Shown here one piece after another: positions 1 through 10,231 of a DNA stretch of 64,000 nucleotides. Position 1 is the stretch's first letter. The number at the start of each line of letters is the position of its first letter. Origin of the DNA: Zea mays (lineage: Eukaryota; Streptophyta; Magnoliopsida; Poales; Poaceae); the NCBI RefSeq assembly GCF_902167145.1, contig NC_050104.1:93445849-93509848 (forward strand), written 5' to 3'. Below the pieces are notes generated by a model. The model ran no database searches. It saw only the letters and a program-made list of their open reading frames with translations, and was not told where the DNA came from. Both the position numbers and the translations under genes were made by a program.

Positions 1-1
1 T

Positions 2-1818
2 GCTTACGCATCACGCCTACTCAAGCCGCACGAGCAGAATTACCCCACCCATGATTTGGAATTGGCAGCCATAGTGCATGCCTTAAAGATATGGAGGCAT
101 TACCTAATCGGAAACAAATGCCACATTTTCACCGATCACAAGAGTCTGAGGTATATATTTACTCAGCCGGATCTCAACCTCCGTCAGCGAAGATGGTTAG
201 AGCTGATCAAGGATTACGACCTAGAAATTCACTATCACCCCGGGAAGGCCAACGTGGTAGCCGACGCCCTCAGTCAAAAGCCATTCGGAATAAAAGGGAC
301 CAACTTTCTAGAGGACTGGAAGAAAGAATCAGCACAACTAAATGCATGTCTGGGAAACAACGACAGTCTCGAAGTCAAGCCAATGCTAGAAGACCTCATC
401 GGCAAAGCTCAACGTCTAGACTTAGAGACAGCAAGGCTTGTGGAGAAAGCCCGTAAGGAACAACTCCCGGACCTCAGGACAGATGACCAAGGAGTCCTTT
501 GGTTCAAACACCGTCTGTGTGTACCAAAAGGGGAGGCCCGAGAAGTCCTACTCAAGGAAGCTCACGACTCGGCCTACTCCATCCACCCCGGAACTACCAA
601 GATGTACCTGGACCTCAAGACCAGATACTGGTGGAAGGGAATGAAGAAAGAAATAGCTCAGTATGTGGCCCGATGTGACATCTGCCAACGGACGAAGGCC
701 GAACACCAAAAACCTGCTGGCCTATTACAACCCCTCCCGATACCTGAATGGAAGTGGGAAGAAATAGGCATGGACTTCGTAACCGGACTGCCCCGGACGC
801 AGAAAGGGAATGACTCCATCTGGGTAATAATAGATCGCCTCACCATGGTAGCCCATTTCATTCCAGTGAAAACTACCTTTGGAGGAGCCACCCTTGCCCG
901 GATTTACCTCAAGGAGATAGTCAGACTCCATGTCATCCCAAGGAAGATAGTGTCAGACAGAGGAACCCAGTTCACATCCAAATTCTGGACAAGCCTTCAG
1001 AAAGCCATGGGCACCAAGCTAGATTTCAGTACCGCTTACCACCCTCAGACAGATGGGCAGACAGAGAGAGTCAACAAAGTCCTTGAAGATCTGTTAAGAG
1101 CATGTGTGTTAGCTTTTGATAGAAGTTGGGAATCCAGTCTATCCTACGCAGAGTTCTCCTACAACAATAGCTATCAGTCCAGCATCAAGATGTCACCATT
1201 CGAAGCACTGTATGGACGGAAATGCCAGACCCCTCTCATATGGTCCAACGTGGGGGAAAAGCACTAGAAGGACCTGCCTTTGTCAAAGAGGCAGAAGAGA
1301 AAGTTGCACTAATCCGCAGAAGGTTGCTTGAAGCTCAAAGTCGGCAGAAGAGTTATGCAGACAACAGGCGGAGGGAACTCCGATTTGAGGAAGGAGACTT
1401 TGTCTACCTCAAGGTTTCTCCAATGCGTGGTGTCAGGAGGTTCCAAGTCAAAGGGAAGCTAGCCCCACGTTTCGTAGGTCCCTATCCCATCATTGGCAAG
1501 GTAGGACCCGCAGCATACCGATTGGAACTACCAGAATCCATGTTCGACATCCACAATGTGTTCCACGTATCCTAGCTCCGCAAATACCTGCAAGCACCAG
1601 AAAGTCACCTCGAAGAAGAGACAGTACAGATTCAGAAAGACCTTCAGTATCGTGAAAAACCAGTGAAGATTCTTGATTCAGCAGTCAGAAAGACCCGCAC
1701 CTCAGAAGTAAAGCTCTGTAAGGTCCAGTGGAGCAGAGAAGGAGAAGAGGAAACCACCTGGGAGAGTGAGGACTTCTTGAGGAGGGAATACCCTTATCTT
1801 TTCCCAAATCCAGTCTAA
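2..1818 (+). pseudogene. pol: Chromovirus E pol, C-terminal part (RNase H, integrase, chromodomain), broken
   Basis: The frame is open from base 2, so the polyprotein enters from the left. The first ~85 codons are the end of RNase H ([23 protein letters not shown]). An H2C2 zinc-binding integrase N-domain follows near 560-700 (HDSAYSIH ... [11 protein letters not shown]). The integrase core has its aspartates in GMDFVTGLP and SDRGTQF and its glutamate in QTERVNK. A chromodomain-like end lies near 1645-1815 (KLCKVQW, TTWESEDFL). Breaks: a one-base shift near 1255-1262 puts the rest in another frame, and an in-frame TAG lies at 1573-1575, just after VFHVS. The terminal stop is TAA at 1816-1818. 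It can no longer make one polyprotein. Confidence 0.9.
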
Positions 1819-1853
1819 TCTCGAGGGCGAGATTCCTTTAAGTGGGGTAGGTT
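1817..1853 (+). other. Stem-loop plus polypurine tract of element E
   Basis: AATCTCGAGGGCGAGATT (1817-1834) is a perfect 7-bp inverted repeat around AGGG. It overlaps the pol stop codon. After it comes CCTTTAAGTGGGGTAGGTT (1835-1853), the PPT that primes plus-strand synthesis next to the LTR. The same arrangement is seen in element D and in Cassandra (see findings). Confidence 0.75.
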
Positions 1854-2546
1854 TGTAACATCCCAAAATCCCAACCCAGGTTTGAAACCCTAAACCCCCC
1901 CTAATTCCCCCCTCCTTCATTTTATTCTTCTCCCTTAACCCTACCCCTAGGTCACCCAATCATTTGCATGCACTTAAAATGATTTGAAGCACCTCACATA
2001 GACCATATTTATCACCAAGTTCATTTAGAGAAATTTTGATAAGAGAAAAAGAAACAAAAAGACACAAAAAAGGAAAAGAAAAAGGAAAAGAAATAGAATA
2101 AGAAAAGGAAAAGGAAAAACCCTCTCCCCTCCCTCGGCTGGGCCGAATCCCAGCCCAGCTCGCGCGCGCCTGCTTCTCCCCCCTCTCTTCCGGCCCAGGC
2201 GGCCCAAACCGCGCGCCACTCCCGCCCACTGACCACCGGGCCCCCGCCCGTCAGCGCCTCACCTCTCTCTCTCGCGCGCGGACCTCTCTCATTGGCAGCC
2301 CGACCCCACCCGTCAGCTCCTTCTCCCTCGCCCATCCCTCACCAGCGCGATCGCCGCCGAGCGCCCCTCGCCTCACCATTAATGCCCGCCAGCCTCCGCG
2401 ACAACCCCGCCACTGTGCTTGAGCCGACCTCTCACCCCCCTCAGCCTGCCCGAGCCGTCCCAATCGGCGTTAGCGCCATTCCCATACCCATGGTGAGCTC
2501 GCCGGTGCTCGCCGTCTCCCCCATCCCCCTCCCTCCCCCGAGCGCC

Positions 2547-2554
2547 TATAAAAG
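2547..2554 (+). promoter_or_regulatory. TATA box of the E LTR promoter
   Basis: TATAAAAG lies in a GC-rich context about 700 bp into the LTR, the usual position for the U3/R border promoter of a long gypsy LTR. Confidence 0.6.
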
Positions 2555-4048
2555 GGCCCGCTCGAGCACCGTCTTCGCCACACAACACCAGCCATCCTCA
2601 CTGCCCTCCTCCCAGAGCCATTCAAGCGAGCGTCGCCGTGCCCCCTGCCTTGCTCCTGTGAGCTCCCTTCCCCCTCTCTAGCGTCTCTCTGTTCAATTAA
2701 ACTATGGCCGAAGCTCCGCCACACGCTCGCGATCACTAGACACCACTTTGCCTCCCTCGTCGTGGCCGGAAACCTCACCGGCGGCTTCACCGCCGCGGGC
2801 ACCCGCCACTGCGCCGTGGACTGGCCGCCATAGGCCCCCGCAGGCCAAATTCGCCCCACCATCGTGACCCACTCCAACCGCCCGTGCTTCGCCACCCCTT
2901 CCCCGCCAGAGGACCGGACCGACGGCGGAGAACCGCCGCGGAGCTCGCCGCCGACCGGCCCCGTCGAGCCCCTTTCCCCTCCGTTACCAGTAGCGCCGTC
3001 AGCCCCCCCTCTCTCCCTGGCTGGTGGGCCCGCGCTACGGCGCCGTACCCGCCGCCGTTCCCTCGCAGCTGGGCCGGCTGGGCCGCAAAGCGCGCCCGCG
3101 CCCGCGCCCGCGCCCGCACGCCTTGTGGGCCAAAATCCCCCCCTCCGGCCCGGTTGGATGGAGAATCCCTTTTCTTTTTCTTTTTCCTATTTTCCTCTCT
3201 CATTTTCACATATATATTTAGATACTAATATTTTATGCACCAAAAATTGTCTAAATAAATTATTAGGGCACAAAAATAATAAAGTATAACAATTTGCACA
3301 CCCCACAAAGGTCACTATGTTTGATGTATTGTTATTGTCTATGTTTAAATAGCGGAAGAGGGATCCGATCCTCCGGAACTCTTAGCTCCGGAAGAAGGGC
3401 AGGAACCCGACCCCTCCGAGATTAACCTTTTGTGCCAGGAAAGCTTCGACGAAGGCAAGTCCATCTTTCCCTTGATGCATTATTTACCTATATCTCTCTA
3501 CCACTGCCTAAGCCTGGATTACGGGATGGGAATCGAATTGCATGGTAAGCATGAGAGAGCCCGCATTTACTATTACTTCGATTAAAAGAAATGGGACAAG
3601 TAAAAAGGGGTATAAGTGAAATGTTTTCCAAAAGAGTGCGATGAAGGGTACTCACCCTCATCACCTGGTGAAGTAGGATGATCAGGGACTCCCTGGTTTA
3701 GGGGAGGGCCTATGGTGTTGGCTCAGCTGGTTTAGGCGTGAGCAGAAGGATCATCCTCTCATATAAGGACCGGTTTGTCATCTTTTATTACCTGTACTCT
3801 CGAAAAGTACAACCACTCGAGGCTATGTGGGCAGCCACTCAATCTGAACTCGTACGGTCCAACCCCAGGGTTATGAAGGCTGGGGTAGCACCGAGAGGAT
3901 AAGGAGGGGGAATGTTTTGTTCGGTTTGGACATGGCGGTGGCCTGACTCCTTCCGGTATAACCGTTAAGGTTCGGACGTACAAGGAAGGAAAGAGTTTCG
4001 GATTCGGGTCTCATTGGCCATGAGATCGCAGAGCCGGACTAGTGGGTA

Positions 4049-4093
4049 AAGTGTACCCCTCTGCGTAGAGTCTAAACCTATTCGAATAGTCCG
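4049..4093 (+). other. Triple inverted-repeat module in the E LTR
   Basis: Three adjacent inverted repeats: CTCTGCGTAGAG (4049-4060), CTATTCGAATAG (4068-4079) and CCGTGTCCACTGG (4081-4093, one bulged T). The same series occurs at a similar distance from the 3' end in the LTRs of H and D. Confidence 0.6.
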
Positions 4094-4663
4094 TGTCCAC
4101 TGGTATGGACGAGTCTGGTATGGTATGACAATTAGTGTTTCTACTACAACTGGAAACAGGGAAATGTGTGTGTATGTTCTGGAAAGAAAGTAGTACCACG
4201 GGAGCAGGAAGCTCAGTGGTGGTCAAGCAAGTGTTACTTCTATTGTCTTGGGAAAACCCTAATCATTGAGTACTGCCTTTCTCTGAAAAAGTATGAGTGA
4301 CTTCAACTCCACCAAATAAAGCATGTACAATATAGGTCACTTTCTCTTTACGGGAGCCGGGTGGGCTTGCAGAATACCTAGTGTATTCACCCAGATTTAT
4401 TTATGTTTTTCAGCAGCTGAAGACTTCTTTTCTGCTATGCTTGATTGATGGGGCTGTGTCTTCACCCAGTTCTGCCTGTGGCCTGGGCTATTTTATTTTC
4501 CACTGTGCTTTATGTTTTCTCGGCTCACTTTCGAGCTTGTATCCCCGGTATTGTAATAACATTATTCAGACTCTGTAACTAATTGAAGTAATGAATGTGG
4601 TTACTAGCCTCCTGGGACTAGTAATTGTATCACATTTGAGTCCCAAAGGATCGGGACGCTTCA

Positions 4664-5837
4664 ACTTAGTACGACAGGGAAAGGACGAATTGGTCAATGA
4701 CTACATCTAGAGGTTCAAGAACACAAGAAATCGATGCTTCTAAATTCACCTTGCAGAAAATAGCTAACATGATTAGCTTTTAATGGAATACGATATTATT
4801 TAAAAGAAAGATTAGAAGGCATTCAATTTTTTACGCTAGCTCAGTTACACCAAAGGGCTTTGGCTTGCGAAAGCCGAAGCAAAGACACTACTAAAATGGT
4901 TCGTCACAACGTCCATGTGATAGATTGTGATGAGAGTAGCTCGGACAACGAGTCGCAAGAAGTATACGCCGCTGAGATGCTTTGGCCGAAGCAGGCCAAA
5001 TCTTTAGTTTGTTCCTCTCTACAGCTGATTCAAAAGAAACGATAAGAAGATATTGAATTTACATTTAATGTTTACAAATGTCACAAAATATTTGATGAGT
5101 TACTTAAAAGCGACAACATTAAAATAATTCATACTATTCCATCTGATGACAAGCTTAAACGTCGTGCTTATTTCAAGTGGCATAATTCATTCTTTCATGC
5201 CACTAATGATTGTAATATATTTCAACGACAGGTCCAATCAACCATTAACGAGGCCCGATTGAAGTTTCAAGAAATGCAGGTCGATACAGAACCATTTCCG
5301 ATGAACATGATCAGTTTCTACGAAAAAGTTCTAGTTCGACCTAATACAACTGATAAGGGCAAAGGCAAAGAGATCAACATCGGTGACCCAGAGAGATCGA
5401 TGAGAACACCAAAATTTCTTGCAGGAAAGTGGTTGCAGAGAAGACCCGGATGGAGGGGAGACATTGAAGATCACCATTACAACCTCCAACGTTGGGGGAC
5501 AGGCGGGCGGCCAGGTGCAGCACCTTGTCCTACGCACTATAAACGGTCCGGCGCGAAGGCGCGGATGGTTCGGGACACCGCTAGACGGTCTAGGTGGTTC
5601 TAGCGAACGGTCCAGCAACGCCCAGGGACATCGACGTTCACGTACCATCAAGCCACGATGACTAGAAATAGGTACGTGGAAGACAAATACATTTAAGGCA
5701 TCCGGTCGACTAGTCAAAGCTGGCCCAACCTTTGACCAATTATTATCCAAATATGTGAAAAAGAGGGTTGGTCCCAGCAATCGACCAGCAAAACGACCCC
5801 ATTCACCTTCCCATGAGACACAGGTAGGATCTATCGA
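4664..5837 (+). pseudogene. gag: Tat-type gag fragment (element F, part 1)
   Basis: Translation in shifting frames gives GKDELVNDYI..RFKNTRNRCF near 4680-4740, the end of a retrotransposon gag domain. It is followed by a run from 4806 (LAQLHQRALACESRSKDTTK) through 5045, and then by KAYFKWHNSFFHATNDCN-like sequence near 5165-5220. There are several stops, one of them in DYI*RF near 4707-4709. The stretch 5518-5620 encodes degenerate copies of a CGGACGGTCCG-like palindrome, which also occurs in the Tat element at the right end of the window. The remnant stops at the Cassandra TSD. No product is expected. Confidence 0.65.
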
Positions 5838-6142
5838 TGTGATATCATGGGCCCTGGGATGGTGATATCCTAGCCCAAGGCTTAATAGAATTAATATAGT
5901 ATCCATACCAACAAGGTGCATCTTCTTTTTCAGAAGCCTATCTCGAAAGAACCTCCAAGTTAAGCATGCTTGGCTTGAAGCAATTTGGGATGGGTGACCG
6001 ACCAGGAAGTTTTTCTCGGGTGCGCATGAGTGAGGACAAAGTGTGCACAAAAGACTCGTGTTGGTCTATGGGGACAATATATGATTCTAGCGAGCTGCTA
6101 GGAGTAAGTACCGCCGGTCTAGGGATTGGACGGGGTGTTACA
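5838..6142 (+). repeat. Cassandra 5' LTR with 5S rRNA-like core (about 5941-6025)
   Basis: It begins TGTGATATC and ends GGGGTGTTACA. The core matches plant 5S rRNA around the internal pol III promoter: CCAAGTTAAGCATGCTTGG (box A region), GGGATGGGTGACC (intermediate element) and AAGTTTTTCTCGGGTG (box C region, diverged). It is not a functional 5S gene: the 5' third of the RNA is missing and box C is altered. Confidence 0.9.
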
Positions 6143-6144
6143 AG

Positions 6145-6157
6145 TGGTATCAGAACC
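6145..6157 (+). other. Cassandra primer-binding site
   Basis: TGGTATCAGAACC, two bases after LTR1, is complementary to the 3' end of plant initiator methionine tRNA. The surrounding AGTGGTATCAGARCC string also occurs at the PBS of chromovirus D. Confidence 0.85.
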
Positions 6158-6307
6158 GACCCTCGCAGATTTCATGGGCGTGTGTGGGTTAGGGGTTCGA
6201 GTATATGGCACATGGTGCATGTGGGCCCGGAGTGGTCATATGGCATAATATATGACGACACTAGACACACAGACGTGGCTAAGAGGGGAGATTCCTGGAT
6301 TGGGGTT

Positions 6308-6344
6308 GACCGACGAGGACGTCGGTCTTCTAAAGAGGGTGGAT
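6308..6344 (+). other. Stem-loop plus polypurine tract of Cassandra
   Basis: GACCGACGAGGACGTCGGTC (6308-6327) forms a perfect 8-bp stem with an AGGA loop. It is followed by TTCTAAAGAGGGTGGAT (6328-6344), the PPT against LTR2. Position, loop and PPT resemble those of chromoviruses D and E. Confidence 0.75.
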
Positions 6345-6648
6345 TGTGATATCCCGACCCCTGGGATGGTGATATCCTGGCCAAGGATTAATAGAATTAA
6401 TAGAGTATCCATACAAACAAGGTGCTTCTTCTTTTCCGGAAGCCTATCTCGAAAGAACCTCCAAGCTAGGCGTGCTTGGCTTGGAGTAATTTGGGATGGG
6501 TGATCGACCGGGAAGTTTTTCTCGGGTGCGCATGAGTGAGGACAAAGTACGCACAAAAGACTCGTGTTGGTCTGTGGGGACAATATATGATCCTAGTGAG
6601 CTGCCAGGAGTAAGTACCGTCGGTCCAGGAATTGGACGGAGTGTTACA
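6345..6648 (+). repeat. Cassandra 3' LTR with 5S rRNA-like core (about 6447-6530)
   Basis: It begins TGTGATATCCCGACCCC and ends GGAGTGTTACA. The 5S-like block reads CCAAGCTAGGCGTGCTTGG ... GGGATGGGTGATCGACCGGG. It differs from the 5' LTR by scattered substitutions, so the insertion is not very recent. Confidence 0.9.
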
Positions 6649-7594
6649 ATCGAATCACCTAAAACCCAATGTACCGACATGGACACCTCCACTCCCATAT
6701 CCACCTGTGTCGTGTCAGTATGCATACCTACCACCACTGTATATCCCAAATCATATGTGGGGCATGCCACCAAATCCATATGGGATGCCACAGTACCCCA
6801 CTTGTGGGGCACCCTAAACTTCTGTATTTGAAAGGTTGGCGCCACCAGTGCAAGACCGATTGAGTTCGCCTCAATCTGGTCACCAGGCATAGGTCCAGCA
6901 AGGATACTGGACTAGTCGGTCACAAGGCCGACCAATCTGGCAGGGGTCATGGAGAGAAAATATCCACGAACACACCTACCAATGCTAAAAGAACGACAAA
7001 TGAAGATATCATCAAGATAGGCAAATCAGATGTCGTTATATAGGGCAACAATGAAGGGCAGATGATTTTTGGTAAATCGGTCAAGACAGATAAGGGAAAA
7101 GATACAGAAGCAACCAGTAAGACATCTGACCCAAAATACTCCATGCCTGGATGGTGCCCATTGGGACTAACACGTTCTCAAAAGCGCAAATTGTAGCGCC
7201 TAAGAGCAAAGGAGAGCATGGAAAAGGAGATAGAAAAAATATTTAATGATACACATCCACACTACCCACCACCACAGAAAAGGTGGAAGCCAAAGGCCAT
7301 CGAAGCAACTCAAGTGGCCACAAAAAATAGAGAAGAAAACAACAGTTATGCAGCCCCCTAGAGGTACCGCGGAAAGTCTGGCTCAAGTAGCCAGACCGTT
7401 CGAGCCAAGAGCGGACCGTCTGATCACTAAATCCAAACCGTTCACACCTCACCTGGAATCCTCCAACAACACACCAGCACCTATGGATGAAGACAACATC
7501 GAGGAGGACGACTTACGAGGGGAAGACCTGGTCGATTATGGGACCTCGCCCAAACACACAGAAAATTAGGGAAGCAGGATAACGAGTTGGTCAA
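6649..7594 (+). pseudogene. Tat-type gag C-terminus and start of pol/protease region (element F, part 2)
   Basis: The Pro/Tyr-rich gag tail continues from part 1 (YPPVSCQYAYLPPLYIPN, HMWGMPPNPYGMPQYP, 6690-6817). Further on are KYSMPGWCPLGLTRSQKRKL (7133-7194) and a Pro/Lys-rich linker (FNDTHPHYPPPQKRWKPKA). The frame is then lost to stops and shifts. Near 7545-7590 the text jumps from GEDLVDYGTSPKH to KLGKQDNELVN. In relatives, as I recall them, these are separated by the protease active-site region, so an internal deletion is inferred. It ends where LTR H begins. Confidence 0.65.
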
Positions 7595-8485
7595 TGTAAG
7601 TCCTAAAATTGGTAGAAGAAAAAAATATATCATAAAATAATAAAATAAAGGAATAATAATATCTATAATAGTGGTTCTAGAATTTTTGAAACCTTTTGAA
7701 TTTAGTAGGACATTTCCTTTTCATAATCAATTAAGGGTACTAAACTAGTTAAGTTACCAATAAATGGGTAAGGAAAGGTTGACCTCTTGCCAATGATTTT
7801 GTGGCAAAACATTTTATTGAAAACATAAATTAGACCTCCAATTTAATGAAAACATAAAAATAGAAAATGAGAAAGGGAATTTTAAGGAAACCATTTATTC
7901 CTCCCATAAATACATGACAAGGAAAATAATAAATAATAATATTAGAAACAGTAGAGGTAATATTCACATTAGGATGGAATTTAATATTTGGAAATCCGAG
8001 ATTTAAAGCAGGAATTTAAAATTTGGTTTGAACCTTTAAATTTGGAATTTTGAAGAAAAACAATAAAAAAGGGGATAAAGAAAAAGCTTACCTTCGGTTG
8101 GGCCGGCTTCCTCATCCCAGGGCCCAACTTGGCACACCAGCGCGGCCCACTCAGTCCTCCCCACCTTTTGCTACGCGACACACGCTGACAACAGGGCCCC
8201 ACGCGCCAGTCCCTCACCCCCACGGCCGCAGCGCGCCTTGTCTCGTTGACGCATGGGTCCGAGCCGTCAGCTTCCTTTTCTCCAGCGTTGTAGATCCCGC
8301 GGCGCGGCCGCGGTACCTCGGACCGGGTTTTCGCGTGCGTGAATCTGTCTCCGTGTGTTTCTGCCACCGTGTGGGACCATCCCTGGCCATGCTGTGCCCC
8401 ATCCGTGCGTAGAAATCGGATCGAAACAGACTCTTCCCCGCTCAAATCGGGGATCGCAACAGCATTGGGCGGGGCTCTCGGAGGC

Positions 8486-8492
8486 TATAAAA
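8486..8492 (+). promoter_or_regulatory. TATA box of LTR H
   Basis: TATAAAA in a GC-rich context (GGAGGCTATAAAAAAACC), about 890 bp into the LTR. Confidence 0.55.
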
Positions 8493-10190
8493 AAACCGTG
8501 TCCTTGGGCTCTCTTCCTCCGTCTCATCCTCCGTGATTGCCATCCATCGCCGGCGTGTGGCTCTAGACATCGCAATTTCTCATCGGTCTGATGCGGGCAC
8601 CACCGTGTCGCCCTACCCGTGGCCAGCGCTCGTTTCGTCGCGGTTCGCCGGTAAGCCACCCCATACAGTTCCCTGGCCCCTGGGCATCGTGTCGGTCACT
8701 TCGGAGTAGAGGATAGGGCTAGATCGTCTCCGGCGATGTCCGCCACCGTCTACACCCACGGCGCCACCGTTCGTCGCCCGCTTGGGGGGGGCTGAAGCGG
8801 TGTGTGGGATTGTCCGTCGTCGGATGCTCGTTCGACGATCGGGATCGGGTGCTGGACCTGAGAGGATATATGAATCTGGGGTCGTCCGATCGTTGTTGAG
8901 CGGATGAGATTAGATCGCACAAACAATGCTTCAGGTATGTAGATCTGGAGCATTGGTCTGCGGGCTGCCAGCTAGGATTAGGGGTCGGGTAACGATTCGG
9001 TATGGGGCCATCTCGACCGTTGATCGGCTGACGTTCGACCCAGAACGGAACATGCAATGCCGCTATGTTGTATTTGCTAAAGAGACCCCCGTAGATAGTT
9101 AAATCAACCCGCGGTCCACTGCTGTGTAAAAGCAATTACACTTGGGTCTTGAAATTCACAGATCAGACCCTGGGGTTTATAAGAATCGTGTCCGCAGTCC
9201 AGAATGCTTAGGAAATTCATAATCAATAAAGAAAATGGGTTTTTAGTATAAAAATAAATCTATAAACTTGTTTAATTCATATTAAATCCATCTTAACTCC
9301 AAATTGACCCATTCCAGTTGCAATAAATTCATATTAATATTATTTATCATCTAGTAACCCTAGTTTGTTATGAAACATAGGTAGGAATTATGCACTTAAT
9401 TTCTTTTTGTACCTAACATTTAAATCTTCAGTAAATTGTAACTCAATAACCTTAACTCCGAATTTAGCGATTCTTGTTCCTATGATCTCGTTATGACGCA
9501 TAGATTATTATTATGCAGTTTGTTCTTAAGTTTAGTGTGATGTTAATTTTGCCTATACCCTGTTTGTTTGTATTGCTACGACTAACGTGAGGTTACGAGT
9601 CACTTGAAGATCATCTTGGTACCTGGAATCTCGAGTCCCAGGCAACCATGACATGCTCAGGTTAATTTGATGGGACCCAATAGGTTTCCTTAGCATTGTT
9701 TATCCCTCACCTTGCAAGCATAAGAGTTTTTGGTAGTCTTGCTATTGCTCTATTTGGTTTTGGGAAACTAATGTTTCACTATGATCATGTTCCAATTATG
9801 TTGTTGTTTAATTATTGTTCATGATAAGATCATATTGTTAATTGGAACATGGAGAACCACCCGGGAAAATAATGCTACCACAAGGGAGGTAGGGGATGCC
9901 CTTGGCTGACTAATTAGGAAAGCTAGTGGATGACTATTTTACCCGAAAGGGACAAGGACATTAGGGGAGTGGTCAGTGTAGGGAGGTCCTTGGGTTGATT
10001 TTGCTGCGATGGCGGTCAGGCGAGGGATCCCTGCATTGGAGCTTCCTAGAAACTGTAGCAGGTTTTCTAAAGCTAGTGGAACTTTGTAAAGGCCTTGTAG
10101 TGGATCCCTATCCATTCACCTCGGTAGTGTCTAAGGGTCTAGCTAACCCTGACGATATGGGATACACGACTTGTGGGTACAGGGTACAAC

Positions 10191-10231
10191 CTCTGCATAG
10201 TGTAAAACTGGTATACTAGCCGTGCTCGCGG
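10191..10231 (+). other. Triple inverted-repeat module in LTR H
   Basis: CTCTGCATAGTG (10191-10202), CTGGTATACTAG (10208-10219) and CCGTGCTCGCGG (10220-10231) lie in series. Each can pair internally, with one mismatch in the first and G-T pairs in the other two. Confidence 0.6.

Larger units (their letters stand above)
1..4663 (+). mobile_element. Element E: 3' part of a Ty3/gypsy chromovirus (Del/Tekay type), 5' part outside the window
   Basis: The order is RNase H, integrase, chromodomain, stop codon, stem-loop, PPT and a 2.8-kb 3' LTR. That order, with the C-terminal chromodomain, identifies a chromovirus. The 5' LTR, gag, protease and reverse transcriptase lie left of the window, so the TSD cannot be tested. 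The DNA just right of the LTR is Tat-type gag in mid-frame (element F), so E most likely inserted into F. The coding part is broken by a frameshift and a nonsense codon. Confidence 0.85.
1854..4663 (+). repeat. 3' LTR of chromovirus E (2810 bp)
   Basis: It starts TGTAACATCC directly after the PPT and ends GGGACGCTTCA. The first half is GC- and pyrimidine-rich and contains the TATA box; the second half is ordinary-composition DNA. ORFs of 60-140 codons on both strands in 2000-3290 are composition artefacts of the GC-rich part. The right border rests on the TG/CA rule and on the abrupt switch to Tat gag, so it could be off by a few bases. Confidence 0.8.
5838..6648 (+). mobile_element. Complete Cassandra TRIM retrotransposon (811 bp), TSD ATCGA
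   Basis: Two LTRs of 305 bp (5838-6142) and 304 bp (6345-6648) flank a 202-bp internal domain with no coding capacity. The PBS follows LTR1 and a PPT precedes LTR2. ATCGA at 5833-5837 is repeated at 6649-6653, and the F gag reads on across the joined flanks, so this is an intact insertion. The LTRs contain 5S rRNA-like sequence, the hallmark of the Cassandra family. The element is non-autonomous and needs another element's proteins to move. Confidence 0.93.
4664..7594 (+). mobile_element. Element F: decayed Ty3/gypsy Tat-type fragment, split by Cassandra
   Basis: Two coding remnants (gag, then gag C-terminus to protease region) lie on either side of the Cassandra insertion and read on across it. 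No LTR of F is present. The left end is cut by the E LTR and the right end by LTR H. Tat membership rests on recognisable phrases of maize Tat-lineage gag/pol (HATNDCN...INEARLKFQEM; GLTRSQKRKL; IFNDTHPHYPPPQKRW). Confidence 0.7.

Noticed and set aside
2021..3289. ORFs of 60-140 aa in the GC-rich part of the E LTR
   Set aside because: Low-complexity, overlapping on both strands, no homology pattern; LTR promoter/leader DNA.
5941..6025. A 5S rRNA gene
   Set aside because: Only the middle and 3' part of 5S is present and diverged, twice, inside direct LTRs with PBS, PPT and TSD; it is Cassandra.
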